DNA of 64,000 nucleotides from Corynebacterium heidelbergense (GCF_028609845.1 NZ_CP063191.1:496001-560000); one strand, 5' to 3'. Shown: positions 10,453 through 18,085, counted from the first letter of the stretch. Notes: generated by a model from the sequence alone, not told the origin. Numbers and translations: made by a program.

Positions 10453-11195
10453 GGCGGGATTGTCCTTCCTCGGGCTTGTTGTGCTGGGTACGGGTTGTGG
10501 TGGGGGGAGTGCTCGTTTGGCGGGTTGTGGGTGTGCTTGGTGCGGGTGCTCGGTCGGCGGGTTGTGGGTGTGCGGTACGAAGGGTGCTCGCGGCGTTCAC
10601 TGTCTGAGCCCAGCGCAAGGGCGTTGTCGGACGATGGTGGCTGCCGGGTCGCGTGAGGTGAGTCTAGTGGATCGGTGGGACAAGCGGTTGGCTGTTGTGG
10701 ACGCGAGTCTGTGCGGCGCGCGTTCGGCGGGGCCCACCGAGGTTGCGTTGCGCAACATGCACCCCGTGGGGCCCACCGCAGTTGCACTGTACGTCGTGCC
10801 TCGGGCGGGTTGGCTCGCGAAGGTAGCGCCGCACGGCAGGCGTCCTGCGGGTTTGGGCCGGTTGCGCTGCGCAACCTGCACCCCGCGGGTTTGGGTCCAA
10901 CGACTTCCCCGCCCGGTAGCCCAGTGCGGTGCCGGCGACCTCCCTGTATGTCGGGGTGGCTCCAGCCGCTCGCCTGCGATCCCAGCGTGTTGTTGGAGTT
11001 GCAGGTGTGGTTGTGGGGTGGGGGAGCTGAGGCTTTCGGGGGTGGAGGGGCGTTTTCCCGGACGGTTGGTAGGTGTGGTTCTGGGGTTTTGTAGCGGGGG
11101 TGGGTGTGAGGTGTCCGGGGTTTTGCCCCTCGGCGGCGCGAGGTGGGGTTGGCGTCCAAAAGGGAAAAGGGCCGTCACCACCACACCACCGGCAC
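10453..11195. other. Intergenic region without a supported gene
   Basis: About 740 nt between the ABC ATPase and the EchA6-like gene. Open frames of up to 280 codons exist on both strands, but their translations are compositional (runs of R, P, T, A or W, G, C) with no domain or ribosome site. The region contains two 18-bp copies of GGCGGGTTGTGGGTGTGC near 10518 and 10557, and the degenerate repeat block listed separately. Confidence 0.6.
10711..10900. repeat. Degenerate tandem repeat block, unit ~38-42 bp
   Basis: Four to five diverged units share a GTTGCGnTGCGCAAC palindromic core, then nTGCACCCCG, then GGG-rich spacer. Best matches: GGTTGCGTTGCGCAAC with ATGCACCCCG, and GGTTGCGCTGCGCAAC with CTGCACCCCG. 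Seen directly; function unknown. Confidence 0.5.
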
Positions 11196-11201
11196 TAGAT
11201 T
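11196..11201 (+). promoter_or_regulatory. -10 box of a leaderless promoter for the EchA6-like gene
   Basis: TAGATT ends 7 nt before the ATG at 11209, and no ribosome site precedes that ATG. Transcription starting at or next to the A of the start codon would give a leaderless mRNA. Confidence 0.5.
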
Positions 11202-11208
11202 TGAGTCC

Positions 11209-12066
11209 ATGACTCGCAGCAGGCGGCCCATTCTTCCGCGCACGGTCTCCCTATCGCGCGATGGGGACGTGGCAGTAGTGACCTTGCGGCGCCCGGAGAA
11301 GCGAAATGCGTTGCGGCAGGTTGAATGCGATGGCATCGCGCTTGCCGTGCAGCTGGCAGTGGAGGGGGAAGCGGGTGCTGCTGGTGGATCGCCTGGCATC
11401 GGCGAAGACGCCGTGCAGCCGAGTGGCACGAAGCCCAGCGCGCATCCCGCTCGCGTCATCCTGATCCGCGGCGAAGGCGACGTCTTTTGCGCGGGTGCGG
11501 ATCTGGGCGGCGTCTACGAGAGTGGCTTCCTGGACGCCGCCGGACGCATGACGGAAGCGATCCTGGCCGCACCCGTTCCCATGATCGCCGAGGTGCAGGG
11601 CGCGGCCGTCGGGGCCGGATGCCAACTAATAATGGCTTGCGACCTGCGCGTATTCGCCCCCGCAGCCGCTTGCTGGATACCCGCGGCGGCCAACGGGTTG
11701 GTGCTCGACACCTGGATGCTCAACCGCACCCGCGAACTGCTGGGCGGGGCGCTCGCGCGGGACCTCATGATCGGGGGCGGCCGAATCACGGCGCAGCGGG
11801 CGGAGGCCCTGGGATTCGCCTCCCGGATCTGCGACGACGCAGCCCAGGCCCGCCGGTTTGCCCACGACATCGCCGCCCAAGCGCCCCTGTCGATGCGGTA
11901 CGCGAAAGCCGTCCTCAACGACACAAAATTGCGCCCGAGCCTCTCCCACGCCCCGGCGCAGGACGCCCACCGCGAGCTCTACGACCGCGTTTGGCAAAGC
12001 GAAGATGTGCGAGAAGCGAAGGCCGCCCGGTCCGAGGGGCGCAGGCCGCAGTTCAGCGGTCGGTAG
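11209..12066 (+). CDS. echA6: EchA6-like crotonase-fold protein, probably without hydratase activity
   Basis: Enoyl-CoA hydratase/isomerase-fold protein of 285 residues. CoA and oxyanion-hole segments are present: FCAGADLGGVYESGFLD and EVQGAAVGAGCQLIMACDLR. The segment that normally carries a catalytic Glu reads PAAANGLVLDTWMLNRTREL, with no Glu at the usual position. This region and the tail AQAPLSMRYAKAVLND resemble mycobacterial EchA6, which lacks the catalytic residues and binds long acyl-CoA for mycolic-acid synthesis. EchA6 also lies near gltA and serC in M. tuberculosis. The start ATG 11209 is supported by the leaderless promoter. An ordinary hydratase remains possible. Confidence 0.8.
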   Translation: MTRSRRPILPRTVSLSRDGDVAVVTLRRPEKRNALRQVECDGIALAVQLAVEGEAGAAGGSPGIGEDAVQPSGTKPSAHPARVILIRGEGDVFCAGADLGGVYESGFLDAAGRMTEAILAAPVPMIAEVQGAAVGAGCQLIMACDLRVFAPAAACWIPAAANGLVLDTWMLNRTRELLGGALARDLMIGGGRITAQRAEALGFASRICDDAAQARRFAHDIAAQAPLSMRYAKAVLNDTKLRPSLSHAPAQDAHRELYDRVWQSEDVREAKAARSEGRRPQFSGR

Positions 12067-12119
12067 GTGGGACGCCCGGCTGGCTGGCGTCCCAAAGCAT
12101 CAAATCGCCCCCCGAACCC

Positions 12120-13286
12120 CTACAGCTCCTCGGCGACGATATTGACCAGCTCATCATCCCCCGGCTTCGGCGGCGCCGGGATCGTCTCCGCCTGATCCAT
12201 GCTCACGCGGTGTCGCAGCTCCACCGGCTCTAGCCGCACCGTCGCGCCGGTCCGCAGCGACTCCTCCACGGCCGCGCACACCCGCACGTCCATCAGCCCC
12301 TCCACGCCGCTGTGCTCGGGATTCGTACCGTTGCGCACGCACTCGATGAAGTGCCGCGTCTCCCCGGCGAACTGGTCGTAGGCCTCGAACTCGACCGTCT
12401 CGGTGGACATCTCCCCGTCCTCCTCCACGGCCAAGGTGTAGCTCAGCTCGGCGTCGTCGCCCCATTGGAAGGCCGCGTTCGACTGAATGGACCCCTCACT
12501 GCCCGCCAGCGTGAAGCCCTGCTGGCCGACCGTGGAGTAGGACGCGGTGTACTGCGCCAGCGCGCCGGACGGGAACTCGCAGGTCACGGCCACGGTGTCG
12601 TGGAAATCGAACTGCGCGTCGGCGTTGCGCTTGCCATGCGCGTGGACGGCGATCGGCTCCTCCTCGAGAAGATTGCGGATGAGGTTCAGGGGGTACACGC
12701 CCATGTCCGGGATCGGCCCGCCCCAGAATCCGGAATTGCCGCGGTGGTTTTCGGGGTTGACGTTGTGCCCGAAACTGGCGGTGTAGGAGCGGATCTCACC
12801 GATTGTTTTCTTGCGGACGCAATCAACCAAGCGCAGCAAGAACGGATGGTTATGCAGGCGGTACGCGACGAGGAGGGTGGTGTTGGTCTGGGCGGCGGCG
12901 TCGATGATGGCACGGCAGTCCTCCTCGGACGGGGCCATCGGCTTCTCTAACAGGACGGGGACGCCGGCCTTCAGCGCGGGGACGGCGTGCTCGCGGTGTT
13001 TGTGTACGGGGGTGGCGATGTACACGCCGTCGATGGTGCCGGAGTTGAGCAGCTCGTCGTACTGCTCGTAGTCGTAGTGCTTGACGCCGTAGGCCCGCGC
13101 CTTCTCCGGGTCGGAGGAGACGAAAGCGACGATCTGCGCCTCGGGTAGCTGTTGGACACCGGGGATGAAAGCCTGCTGCGCGATCTGGCCCGCACCGACG
13201 ACGGCGAACCGGAACGGCCGCTGGGTGGGGGCGGTATCTGTGATGGTGGCGGCGGCGGTTTGGTCTTGCTGGGGTTGTTCGGACAT
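12120..13286 (-). CDS. Gfo/Idh/MocA-family NAD(P)-dependent oxidoreductase
   Basis: A 388-residue two-domain dehydrogenase. The Rossmann domain begins RFAVVGAGQIAQQAFIPG (GxGxxA). LLEKPMA carries the family lysine of the EKP motif. The C-terminal GFO_IDH_MocA domain has FWGGPIPDMGVYPLNLIRNL, with the typical G-x-x-D-M-G-x-Y/H motif. The start is ATG 13286 (MSEQPQQDQ) because the -10 box TACCCT lies 7 nt upstream. The substrate (a sugar, inositol or similar) is not determinable. It is convergent with the EchA6-like gene. Confidence 0.88.
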   Translation of the reverse strand: MSEQPQQDQTAAATITDTAPTQRPFRFAVVGAGQIAQQAFIPGVQQLPEAQIVAFVSSDPEKARAYGVKHYDYEQYDELLNSGTIDGVYIATPVHKHREHAVPALKAGVPVLLEKPMAPSEEDCRAIIDAAAQTNTTLLVAYRLHNHPFLLRLVDCVRKKTIGEIRSYTASFGHNVNPENHRGNSGFWGGPIPDMGVYPLNLIRNLLEEEPIAVHAHGKRNADAQFDFHDTVAVTCEFPSGALAQYTASYSTVGQQGFTLAGSEGSIQSNAAFQWGDDAELSYTLAVEEDGEMSTETVEFEAYDQFAGETRHFIECVRNGTNPEHSGVEGLMDVRVCAAVEESLRTGATVRLEPVELRHRVSMDQAETIPAPPKPGDDELVNIVAEEL

Positions 13287-13293
13287 GGACGCC

Positions 13294-13299
13294 AGGGTA
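13294..13299 (-). promoter_or_regulatory. -10 box of a leaderless promoter for the oxidoreductase
   Basis: On the minus strand TACCCT is followed by 7 nt and the ATG. It has the TAnnnT shape and no ribosome site follows it. Confidence 0.4.
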
Positions 13300-13485
13300 G
13301 GGCCGCGCACCGGATACCGCAGATTCGTGGCAGGTCCTTCTGGGCGGGGGCCTGGGAATGAACACATGGATGGTGGGCCGTCGGGGGCTGGATGTCCGCG
13401 AGGACTGCCTGGGGGTATCAAGAAGGAGAAAACCCCACCGACCATACAGGTCAGCGGGGTGAAAGCCGATCGGCAATCCGGGAGA

Positions 13486-13707
13486 CTAGTTCTCCTGCTC
13501 GTACTGGGACAGAGCCAGGCCGAGGGTGAAGAAGGTCGGCGCCCAGTGGCCGACGAAGATGCCCCAACGGTCGGACTGCGCCTTGCTGTCGCCGGACTTG
13601 AGGCGAGAAGCAGTCCAGGAACCGAAGGAGAGGGCGACGGATGCCAGGCCGGCGGTGTAGGCGTACTCAGAGCGAACGCCCATGTTGTGGAGAGACTTCA
13701 TAACCAT
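13486..13707 (-). CDS. Small conserved-looking membrane protein
   Basis: 73 residues starting MVMKSLHNMGVRSEYAYTAG. ATG 13707 is selected because AGAAAGGA lies 9 nt upstream. There are two hydrophobic segments (residues ~16-33 and ~50-66) separated by a charged loop (RLKSGDSKAQSDR), so probably two membrane spans. Function unknown. It is the last host gene before the prophage. Confidence 0.7.
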   Translation of the reverse strand: MVMKSLHNMGVRSEYAYTAGLASVALSFGSWTASRLKSGDSKAQSDRWGIFVGHWAPTFFTLGLALSQYEQEN

Positions 13708-14138
13708 GAAGATGATTCCTTTCTGTTCGCACGCCCGGATGGAAGTAGCGGGGGATTGGCATGCTGGAACTATCCTACCAATGTGCATGGTTGCGGAGGG
13801 GCCGCCGGATGTGTGGGGAGGGGGGCCGGGGGCTGAGGTGTCCGGGATTTCGACCCTTTGAACTTTCGGACCAGGAGTTCAGGCGCCAGACGGTTAGGGG
13901 GGACCGAGACTCAGTTCGGGTCGGGAGTACCGATTGCGCGGAGCAGCAGTCTGTCCGGCGACGAGGCAGAAGTCATGGGCTCGCCGGCTAGATCGGCTGC
14001 TTTGACTACGGGACCGGTAGGTCCTACGGCGCACGACCAGCACGAGAATCCGGGGCAACCTGAGGTGACTAGCAGATGTTATATCCGGCGCGAAAATCGC
14101 GTCTAGACTACTAGAACAACGGGTCCTTAGCACGTCGG
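13708..14138. other. Host intergenic region up to attL
   Basis: About 430 nt. Only short frames without ribosome sites are present. A small CGCGA-aaa-TCGCG hairpin lies near 14090-14102. Nothing else is supportable. Confidence 0.5.
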
Positions 14139-14162
14139 AAAAGTGCCCCAGAGAGGAATCGA
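14139..14162. repeat. attL core, 24 bp
   Basis: AAAAGTGCCCCAGAGAGG followed by AATCGA is identical to 63661-63684. It is the displaced 3' end of the tRNA-Arg gene; the flanks diverge immediately on both sides. Confidence 0.93.
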
Positions 14163-14214
14163 CTATCCTGCGAAACCGCTCTCATCTGCACATATAGGTC
14201 AAAAACGGTGTAAC

Positions 14215-14236
14215 CGCACGACATTCGCACGACATC
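14215..14236. repeat. Two 11-bp integrase arm-type sites (left)
   Basis: Tandem CGCACGACATT and CGCACGACATC, 53 bp inside the attL core and just beyond the integrase stop. The same unit occurs three times inside attR, as expected for arm sites of a bivalent tyrosine integrase. The role is inferred. Confidence 0.75.
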
Positions 14237-14244
14237 CAGAACAA

Positions 14245-15303
14245 CTACCCACTAAGTGCGTCAAGTTCCCTATCGAACAGGTGTGCGTAAGTATCTAGCG
14301 TCATCTTCGCGCTGGCGTGCCCTAGCTGGCGCTGGACAAGAAGAACACTGTGACCATCCGCGATCATGATGGACGCTGCGGCATGGCGTAGGTCGTGCGG
14401 CGTGATAGGCGGGAAAGTCGGGTCCGCTGCCATGCACCTGTCCACTGCCGTGTGGAACCAGCTTCGGCGCGATGGTGTGGTGAGCGGCCCGCCATCTTGG
14501 TTCGACCACACAAGTGCATCGGGGCGTTTGCTGGCAACAACGGGGGCAAGCGCTTCTGCCACTCTTTTCGGTATCGCGATGGTGCGGCTGGCGCGTGTCT
14601 TGGTGGTACCTATCTGAGCTTTACCCCCGATGGTGGTTGCGCTTTTTGTGATGCGGGCACGCCCCCGGGCAAGGTCTAGGTCGCCAACTGTGAGGGCGGC
14701 GGCTTCACCCCATCTGGCCCCGGTGTACCCGAGGAACAGCAGCAGCTCAGGGAAGCGGCGCGAGGTCGCGGCCAGATCCTCCACTTGCTGCTTGGTGAGT
14801 GTGACTACCGCGCGCCTTTGTCGCGCCGGTACGCGCGTGGAAGCGCAGGGGTTGGCGGTGATGTACCCGTACCTCACGGCTTCTTCGAGAAGCGTTTTGA
14901 GTATGCCGTGCGCGCGTTGCACAGTGCTGGGGCTACGCTGCGCGGCGAGTTTATCTACCCATCGTTGGGCTGTTTCTGTGGTGACGCTTCCGACTTCCGC
15001 GTGCTGCCAGGCGGGCTGCACGTGTGTGGCCCAGGATGTTTCGATAGCGCGGGAGCTGGATGCGGCGAGGTGTCGCTGGGATGGCCACCACGTATCCCAC
15101 AGGTGCTTGATCGTGGTTCGCTGACGCTCTGGGTTTATCCACGTCCCTTGTGTGAGCGCGGTGGTGTTGGTTGCGGCCCAGGCTTCTGCTGCGGTCTTGG
15201 TTTGGAAGGGTTGCTTGGTTCGGCTTTTGCCTTGGGGGTCGCGGTATTGGACGCGCCATAGGGTCTTCCCTGCGGCGTTCTTGTACCGCTTGATGGAGGC
15301 CAT
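14245..15303 (-). CDS. int: Tyrosine-recombinase phage integrase
   Basis: Site-specific recombinase of 352 residues that integrates and excises the prophage at tRNA-Arg(CCT). N-terminal arm-binding domain (MASIKRYKNAAGKTLWRVQY, residues 1-60, AP2-like), SAM-like core-binding domain (~65-160), catalytic domain (~175-345). Catalytic residues: Arg in GARWGEAAAL, His/Arg in HDLRHAAAS, His in LGHASAKMTLDTY, with the Tyr nucleophile in DTYAHLF. The ATG overlaps the upstream lipoprotein stop (TAATG), so the two genes are translationally coupled and int is the last gene of the lysogeny operon. Confidence 0.96.
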   Translation of the reverse strand: MASIKRYKNAAGKTLWRVQYRDPQGKSRTKQPFQTKTAAEAWAATNTTALTQGTWINPERQRTTIKHLWDTWWPSQRHLAASSSRAIETSWATHVQPAWQHAEVGSVTTETAQRWVDKLAAQRSPSTVQRAHGILKTLLEEAVRYGYITANPCASTRVPARQRRAVVTLTKQQVEDLAATSRRFPELLLFLGYTGARWGEAAALTVGDLDLARGRARITKSATTIGGKAQIGTTKTRASRTIAIPKRVAEALAPVVASKRPDALVWSNQDGGPLTTPSRRSWFHTAVDRCMAADPTFPPITPHDLRHAAASIMIADGHSVLLVQRQLGHASAKMTLDTYAHLFDRELDALSG

Positions 15304-15620
15304 TAGGCGGGTTCTGCGGAGGCTTCTACGCGCGCGTTGTCAGCGTCTTGCGGGTAAACGTTGCAGTTGTAGGCTCGCCCGTTAGCGTCGTGCTGGATGT
15401 TCCAGTGTTCTTCTTCGCTGTTGATTCGTCGAATGTGCTCTGGCGAGACGGTTCCGAGGTCGCTCTTGGGTATGCTTGTCTGCTTCGTGAGTTGCTTGTG
15501 GCATAGGACTACTGCGGTGGCGCGGTCCATCCCCTTGATGTTTTCTGCGGGTTCGGTCTCTCCGCATCCGGTGATGATGAGGGGGAGCGCGAGGAGGGGT
15601 GCGGCGTGGCGGATTTTCAT
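15303..15620 (-). CDS. Small phage lipoprotein in the lysogeny operon
   Basis: 105 residues. ATG 15620 follows an AAAGGAAC site. The signal peptide MKIRHAAPLLALPLIITGCG has a lipobox (LIITGC), so the mature protein would be anchored by Cys18 on the outer face of the membrane. The mature part is short, with one further Cys pair (VLCHKQ, YNCNVY). Surface lipoproteins expressed from a lysogeny operon often block superinfection; that role is inference. Confidence 0.75.
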   Translation of the reverse strand: MKIRHAAPLLALPLIITGCGETEPAENIKGMDRATAVVLCHKQLTKQTSIPKSDLGTVSPEHIRRINSEEEHWNIQHDANGRAYNCNVYPQDADNARVEASAEPA

Positions 15621-15645
15621 GGTGTTCCTTTCTGGGGTGAGTTGT

Positions 15646-16374
15646 CTAAGCAACCTTGTCGCAGGCAATCCCGTCGCCATCTCGGTCTAGGGCATCCCGG
15701 TATCCGGGTTGTCCACGGTAGAACGGCCCGGCCCCTGCGGCGCGGGCTTCCCGGCAACTGGCGTAGTAGGTGCCGGTGGATGCGGGCGGTTCGGCGGGTG
15801 GAGCCACCTGCGCTGGCGGTGCTTGCTCAGGCTGCACGTCGGGTTGCGGTGCTGCCGGGGGCGGGGTGTATGCGGGTTGCGGTGGCTGCTCCGTGGTGGG
15901 GGGAGCGAACAGTTGAGCAGTTTCCGTTGCGGTCGGCGGGGCCACTGTCTGCGTGACCGTGGATGTGGGTGGCGTGTAGGTTGTTGTTTTGCCCGCAGAA
16001 TCCGAAGATGAGCTGGCAGAAGCACCCAGAACCAGGCAAATGGCTGCGGCCGGGCCAACGATTACCCATCTGCGAGGAGTACGTTGCAACTCGGGTTTTG
16101 GGCCTACCCATTCGGCAACGTCAGGATCGGTGTCGCGCAAGATTTCTTGTAGGCGCTGATGCTCGGCAAGGCGTTCAATGAAGCCCTTGTTCGCCTTGGT
16201 GTCCTTCCGGTCGCACCACAACCACCACCCTGAGGGCAGCGCAAATCCTAGACCGATGAGGAAACTAGATAGGCTCGGTGTGAACAGGAACATCGAGACC
16301 CCTAGGACTACCAGAAGCCAACAGAAGAATCGGTTGCTTGAGGCTGCTTTAGATGGACTTGTTTGGGCGATCAT
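15646..16374 (-). CDS. Membrane protein with C-terminal excalibur domain
   Basis: 242 residues. Two adjacent membrane helices (residues ~15-55), a cytoplasmic stretch (~56-100), a third helix (~103-125), then a long P/T/Q-rich extracytoplasmic linker. The C-terminal excalibur domain is YYASCREARAAGAGPFYRGQ plus DRDGDGIACD, with Cys pair and a DxDxDG Ca-binding-like loop. ATG 16374 overlaps the upstream ImmA stop (ATGA). Excalibur domains occur on cell-surface proteins; here it is expressed with the repressor and is probably a prophage-encoded envelope protein. Confidence 0.8.
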   Translation of the reverse strand: MIAQTSPSKAASSNRFFCWLLVVLGVSMFLFTPSLSSFLIGLGFALPSGWWLWCDRKDTKANKGFIERLAEHQRLQEILRDTDPDVAEWVGPKPELQRTPRRWVIVGPAAAICLVLGASASSSSDSAGKTTTYTPPTSTVTQTVAPPTATETAQLFAPPTTEQPPQPAYTPPPAAPQPDVQPEQAPPAQVAPPAEPPASTGTYYASCREARAAGAGPFYRGQPGYRDALDRDGDGIACDKVA

Positions 16375-16751
16375 GCAGCTTTTCCTTCGATCCATGCGCG
16401 GAGTATCCGCTGGTTGACTTCGAGTTCGTCGGCAATTTCCTGGAAGTTGCCTTGCGCCCAAGCGTAGGCATCGCAGAAGGCTTCTGTGGTGATTAGCAGG
16501 TGTGCGGCGAACTTGTCCGCGCGGCGTTCCTGCCGCTGCGAGTAGTGGGTGTTGAGGGTTGGCGTGTCACCGTAAGCGGCGTGGCCCAACTCATGAGCGA
16601 GAGTTGAGCGGTACTGGCGGGCGCTCATGCCACGGCGTGTGCTGATGGTGCGGGTTGCGTGGTGGTAGTAGCCGGGTGGCCCTTGGTCGTGTTTGGTGAG
16701 GTTGACCTGCAGCATGTCGGCCATGATCTGCAGGTCGGTGAAGTCAGTCAT
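16371..16751 (-). CDS. ImmA/IrrE-type metallopeptidase of the immunity module
   Basis: 126 residues. Zinc protease motif HELGHAAYGD with a downstream acidic ligand region (RRADKFAAHLLI). In characterised systems (ImmA of ICEBs1, IrrE) such proteases cleave the adjacent repressor. ATG 16751 overlaps the repressor stop by 8 bp, so the pair is translationally coupled, which supports a role in derepression. The C-terminal ELEVNQRILRAWIEG is a short helical tail. Confidence 0.88.
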   Translation of the reverse strand: MTDFTDLQIMADMLQVNLTKHDQGPPGYYHHATRTISTRRGMSARQYRSTLAHELGHAAYGDTPTLNTHYSQRQERRADKFAAHLLITTEAFCDAYAWAQGNFQEIADELEVNQRILRAWIEGKAA

Positions 16752-17172
16752 CCTCGCTATCCCATCCTCTCTGAGCGTCCTCATCGTCGGTCGTTGCCAC
16801 CGCCCGTAGCGGGGTGTCGTCATCGTAGATGTTGGGTGAGACATCCGCGTCTTGGTCGGGGCGTAGGGGTACGACGTTGTCGTTTGTAGCTGCCGCTGCG
16901 AGGCGGTCCGCGTCTCGTTTGATGCGGTTGGCGATCTGTTCCGGGGTGCTCACTTGGCCGTTGTCGTTCAGGTGCCCTGTGTCTTCGAGGGCCTGCACCG
17001 GGTTGACCCCGTAGGCATAGCTGACTTTGATCACTTGGTCTGCCGTCAAGGAGCCTGCTCCTGACAACCTCCTACTCAGAGCTGAATAGTTCAGGCCTGT
17101 TCGCCTCCCTATCTCACGGTAGGAGGCCCCATTAGTCGCTTGTGAGATCCACTCGGAATGCCGTTTTTGCAT
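16744..17172 (-). CDS. Phage immunity repressor, HTH XRE-like
   Basis: 142 residues. The N-terminal helix-turn-helix reads SYREIGRRTGLNYSALSRRL, followed by SLTADQVIKVSYAYGVNPVQ. The C-terminal half is acidic and probably flexible, a plausible cleavage substrate for the coupled ImmA protease. Transcription appears leaderless, with the -10 box TAGACT 6 nt before the ATG. A perfect 8-bp inverted repeat covers the -35 region and spacer, so the protein probably represses itself and the divergent early promoter. Confidence 0.88.
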   Translation of the reverse strand: MQKRHSEWISQATNGASYREIGRRTGLNYSALSRRLSGAGSLTADQVIKVSYAYGVNPVQALEDTGHLNDNGQVSTPEQIANRIKRDADRLAAAATNDNVVPLRPDQDADVSPNIYDDDTPLRAVATTDDEDAQRGWDSEDD

Positions 17173-17178
17173 GAGGTC

Positions 17179-17208
17179 AGTCTACGTTTGTTGATCTTCG
17201 TCAACAAA
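17179..17208 (-). promoter_or_regulatory. Leaderless repressor promoter with overlapping operator
   Basis: On the minus strand TTGTTG (17202-17207), 17-bp spacer, TAGACT (17179-17184), then 6 nt to the ATG at 17172. The inverted repeat TTTGTTGA-tcttcg-TCAACAAA (17187-17208) covers the -35 box and most of the spacer and is a likely autoregulatory operator. Confidence 0.75.
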
Positions 17209-17270
17209 TGGAAAAATGCTGGTCACCCCCGTGAGGGCACCCCCGAAATAGGGTGCTTGTAATTCCACTG

Positions 17271-17299
17271 TTGCTAGAAAACAACAACCGTTGTAGGTT
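17271..17299 (+). promoter_or_regulatory. Early rightward promoter with operator-like repeat
   Basis: TTGCTA (17271-17276), 17-bp spacer, TAGGTT (17294-17299). The spacer and -10 contain ACAAC-aacc-GTTGT (17281-17294), similar to the half-sites of the repressor operator. It drives the early genes from 17400. The leader is about 95 nt. Confidence 0.65.
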
Positions 17300-17399
17300 T
17301 GTGTCATCGCACCGAACGGAAACGGTCGGAGCGGTCGCCACCTGAGGCTTGAAAAAGTAGCCAAGGCAGGGGTGTTAACCAGCGAGAAGGGGATAACTC

Positions 17400-17657
17400 A
17401 TGTCCGCATACCTGGATCAGACCGTGCTCGAACTGAAGACCACGGCCCAGCACTACTGCAAGCGCCACCGGATAGACATCAACCAGCACCGGCTGAAGCG
17501 CATCGTGCTGAAGGTCGTGAAGCGCATGGAGCGCGAAGCCGACAGACTGACGCGCATCGAGATCATCACCCCGGACGGCTACCGCTGCATCGACTACTCA
17601 GACCCCACGGGGGAGTCAGCGGTGCGGAACATCATGCGGGAGGCCATCGCCGGTTAA
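17400..17657 (+). CDS. First early protein, unknown function
   Basis: 85 residues, basic, mostly helical (VLELKTTAQHYCKRHRIDIN, RIVLKVVKRMEREADR). ATG 17400 follows GAAGGGG. It occupies the position of cro in lambdoid phages but has no recognisable helix-turn-helix, and it is separated from later genes by a terminator. It could be a control protein; not recognised. Confidence 0.7.
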   Translation: MSAYLDQTVLELKTTAQHYCKRHRIDINQHRLKRIVLKVVKRMEREADRLTRIEIITPDGYRCIDYSDPTGESAVRNIMREAIAG

Positions 17658-17693
17658 CGCCCTTGGGTGGTGTCATAACTACAGCCCAACTTC

Positions 17694-17715
17694 AGCGCCC
17701 CACGGGGCGCTTTTT
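17694..17715 (+). terminator. Intrinsic terminator after the first early gene
   Basis: AGCGCCCC-ac-GGGGCGCT followed by TTTT. With the usual minimum loop the effective stem is 7 bp. It lies between the first and second early genes, so downstream expression needs read-through. Confidence 0.75.
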
Positions 17716-17736
17716 CGTATCTGAGGAGACCGCAGA

Positions 17737-17850
17737 TTGACCAGCAACCCAATCGGCAACCCGGTCCACACCCTCATTGAGTGGTGCGACGGGGAAACAG
17801 AGAAGCAAATGGACGAACAGCTACAGGAGATGTGGGCGCATGTTGCATGA
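17737..17850 (+). CDS. Small early protein (37 residues)
   Basis: TTG start with a good GAGGAG site 8 nt upstream; encodes MTSNPIGNPVHTLIEWCDGE and ends EMWAHVA. It overlaps the next gene by 11 bp, as is usual in this operon. No similarity recognised. Confidence 0.55.
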   Translation: MTSNPIGNPVHTLIEWCDGETEKQMDEQLQEMWAHVA

Positions 17851-18085
17851 CGAACTGATGACGGATGAATACACGATGAGTGAGCAGCGCTTTGAGCTGC
17901 GGGATGAGATGTTCCGCCGCGTCGCCGCTGGCGATCATCTTGGGGCTATCAACGCTTACAGCGAGGCTGTGACTAGTGGGTTCACTGCCGATATGCCGTA
18001 TCGCTTGTGCGCGGAGCTGCGTGCTTGTTTCGGTGTCTTGCGGCTGGCGCAGGAGGCCTTGGGGTTTGAGGCGGTGGCGGCATGA
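17840..18085 (+). CDS. Hypothetical early protein
   Basis: 81 residues starting MLHDELMTDEYTMSEQRF, mainly helical. AGGAG lies 10 nt before ATG 17840. Overlaps both neighbours by a few bases. Function unknown. Confidence 0.65.
   Translation: MLHDELMTDEYTMSEQRFELRDEMFRRVAAGDHLGAINAYSEAVTSGFTADMPYRLCAELRACFGVLRLAQEALGFEAVAA

Noticed and set aside
10359..11212. Long open frames on both strands between the ABC ATPase and the EchA6-like gene
   Set aside because: Their translations are low-complexity R/P/T or G/W/C text produced by repeats and high GC; no start context.
13858..14106. Small plus-strand gene before attL
   Set aside because: No ribosome site, no recognisable protein pattern, and composition like surrounding non-coding DNA.
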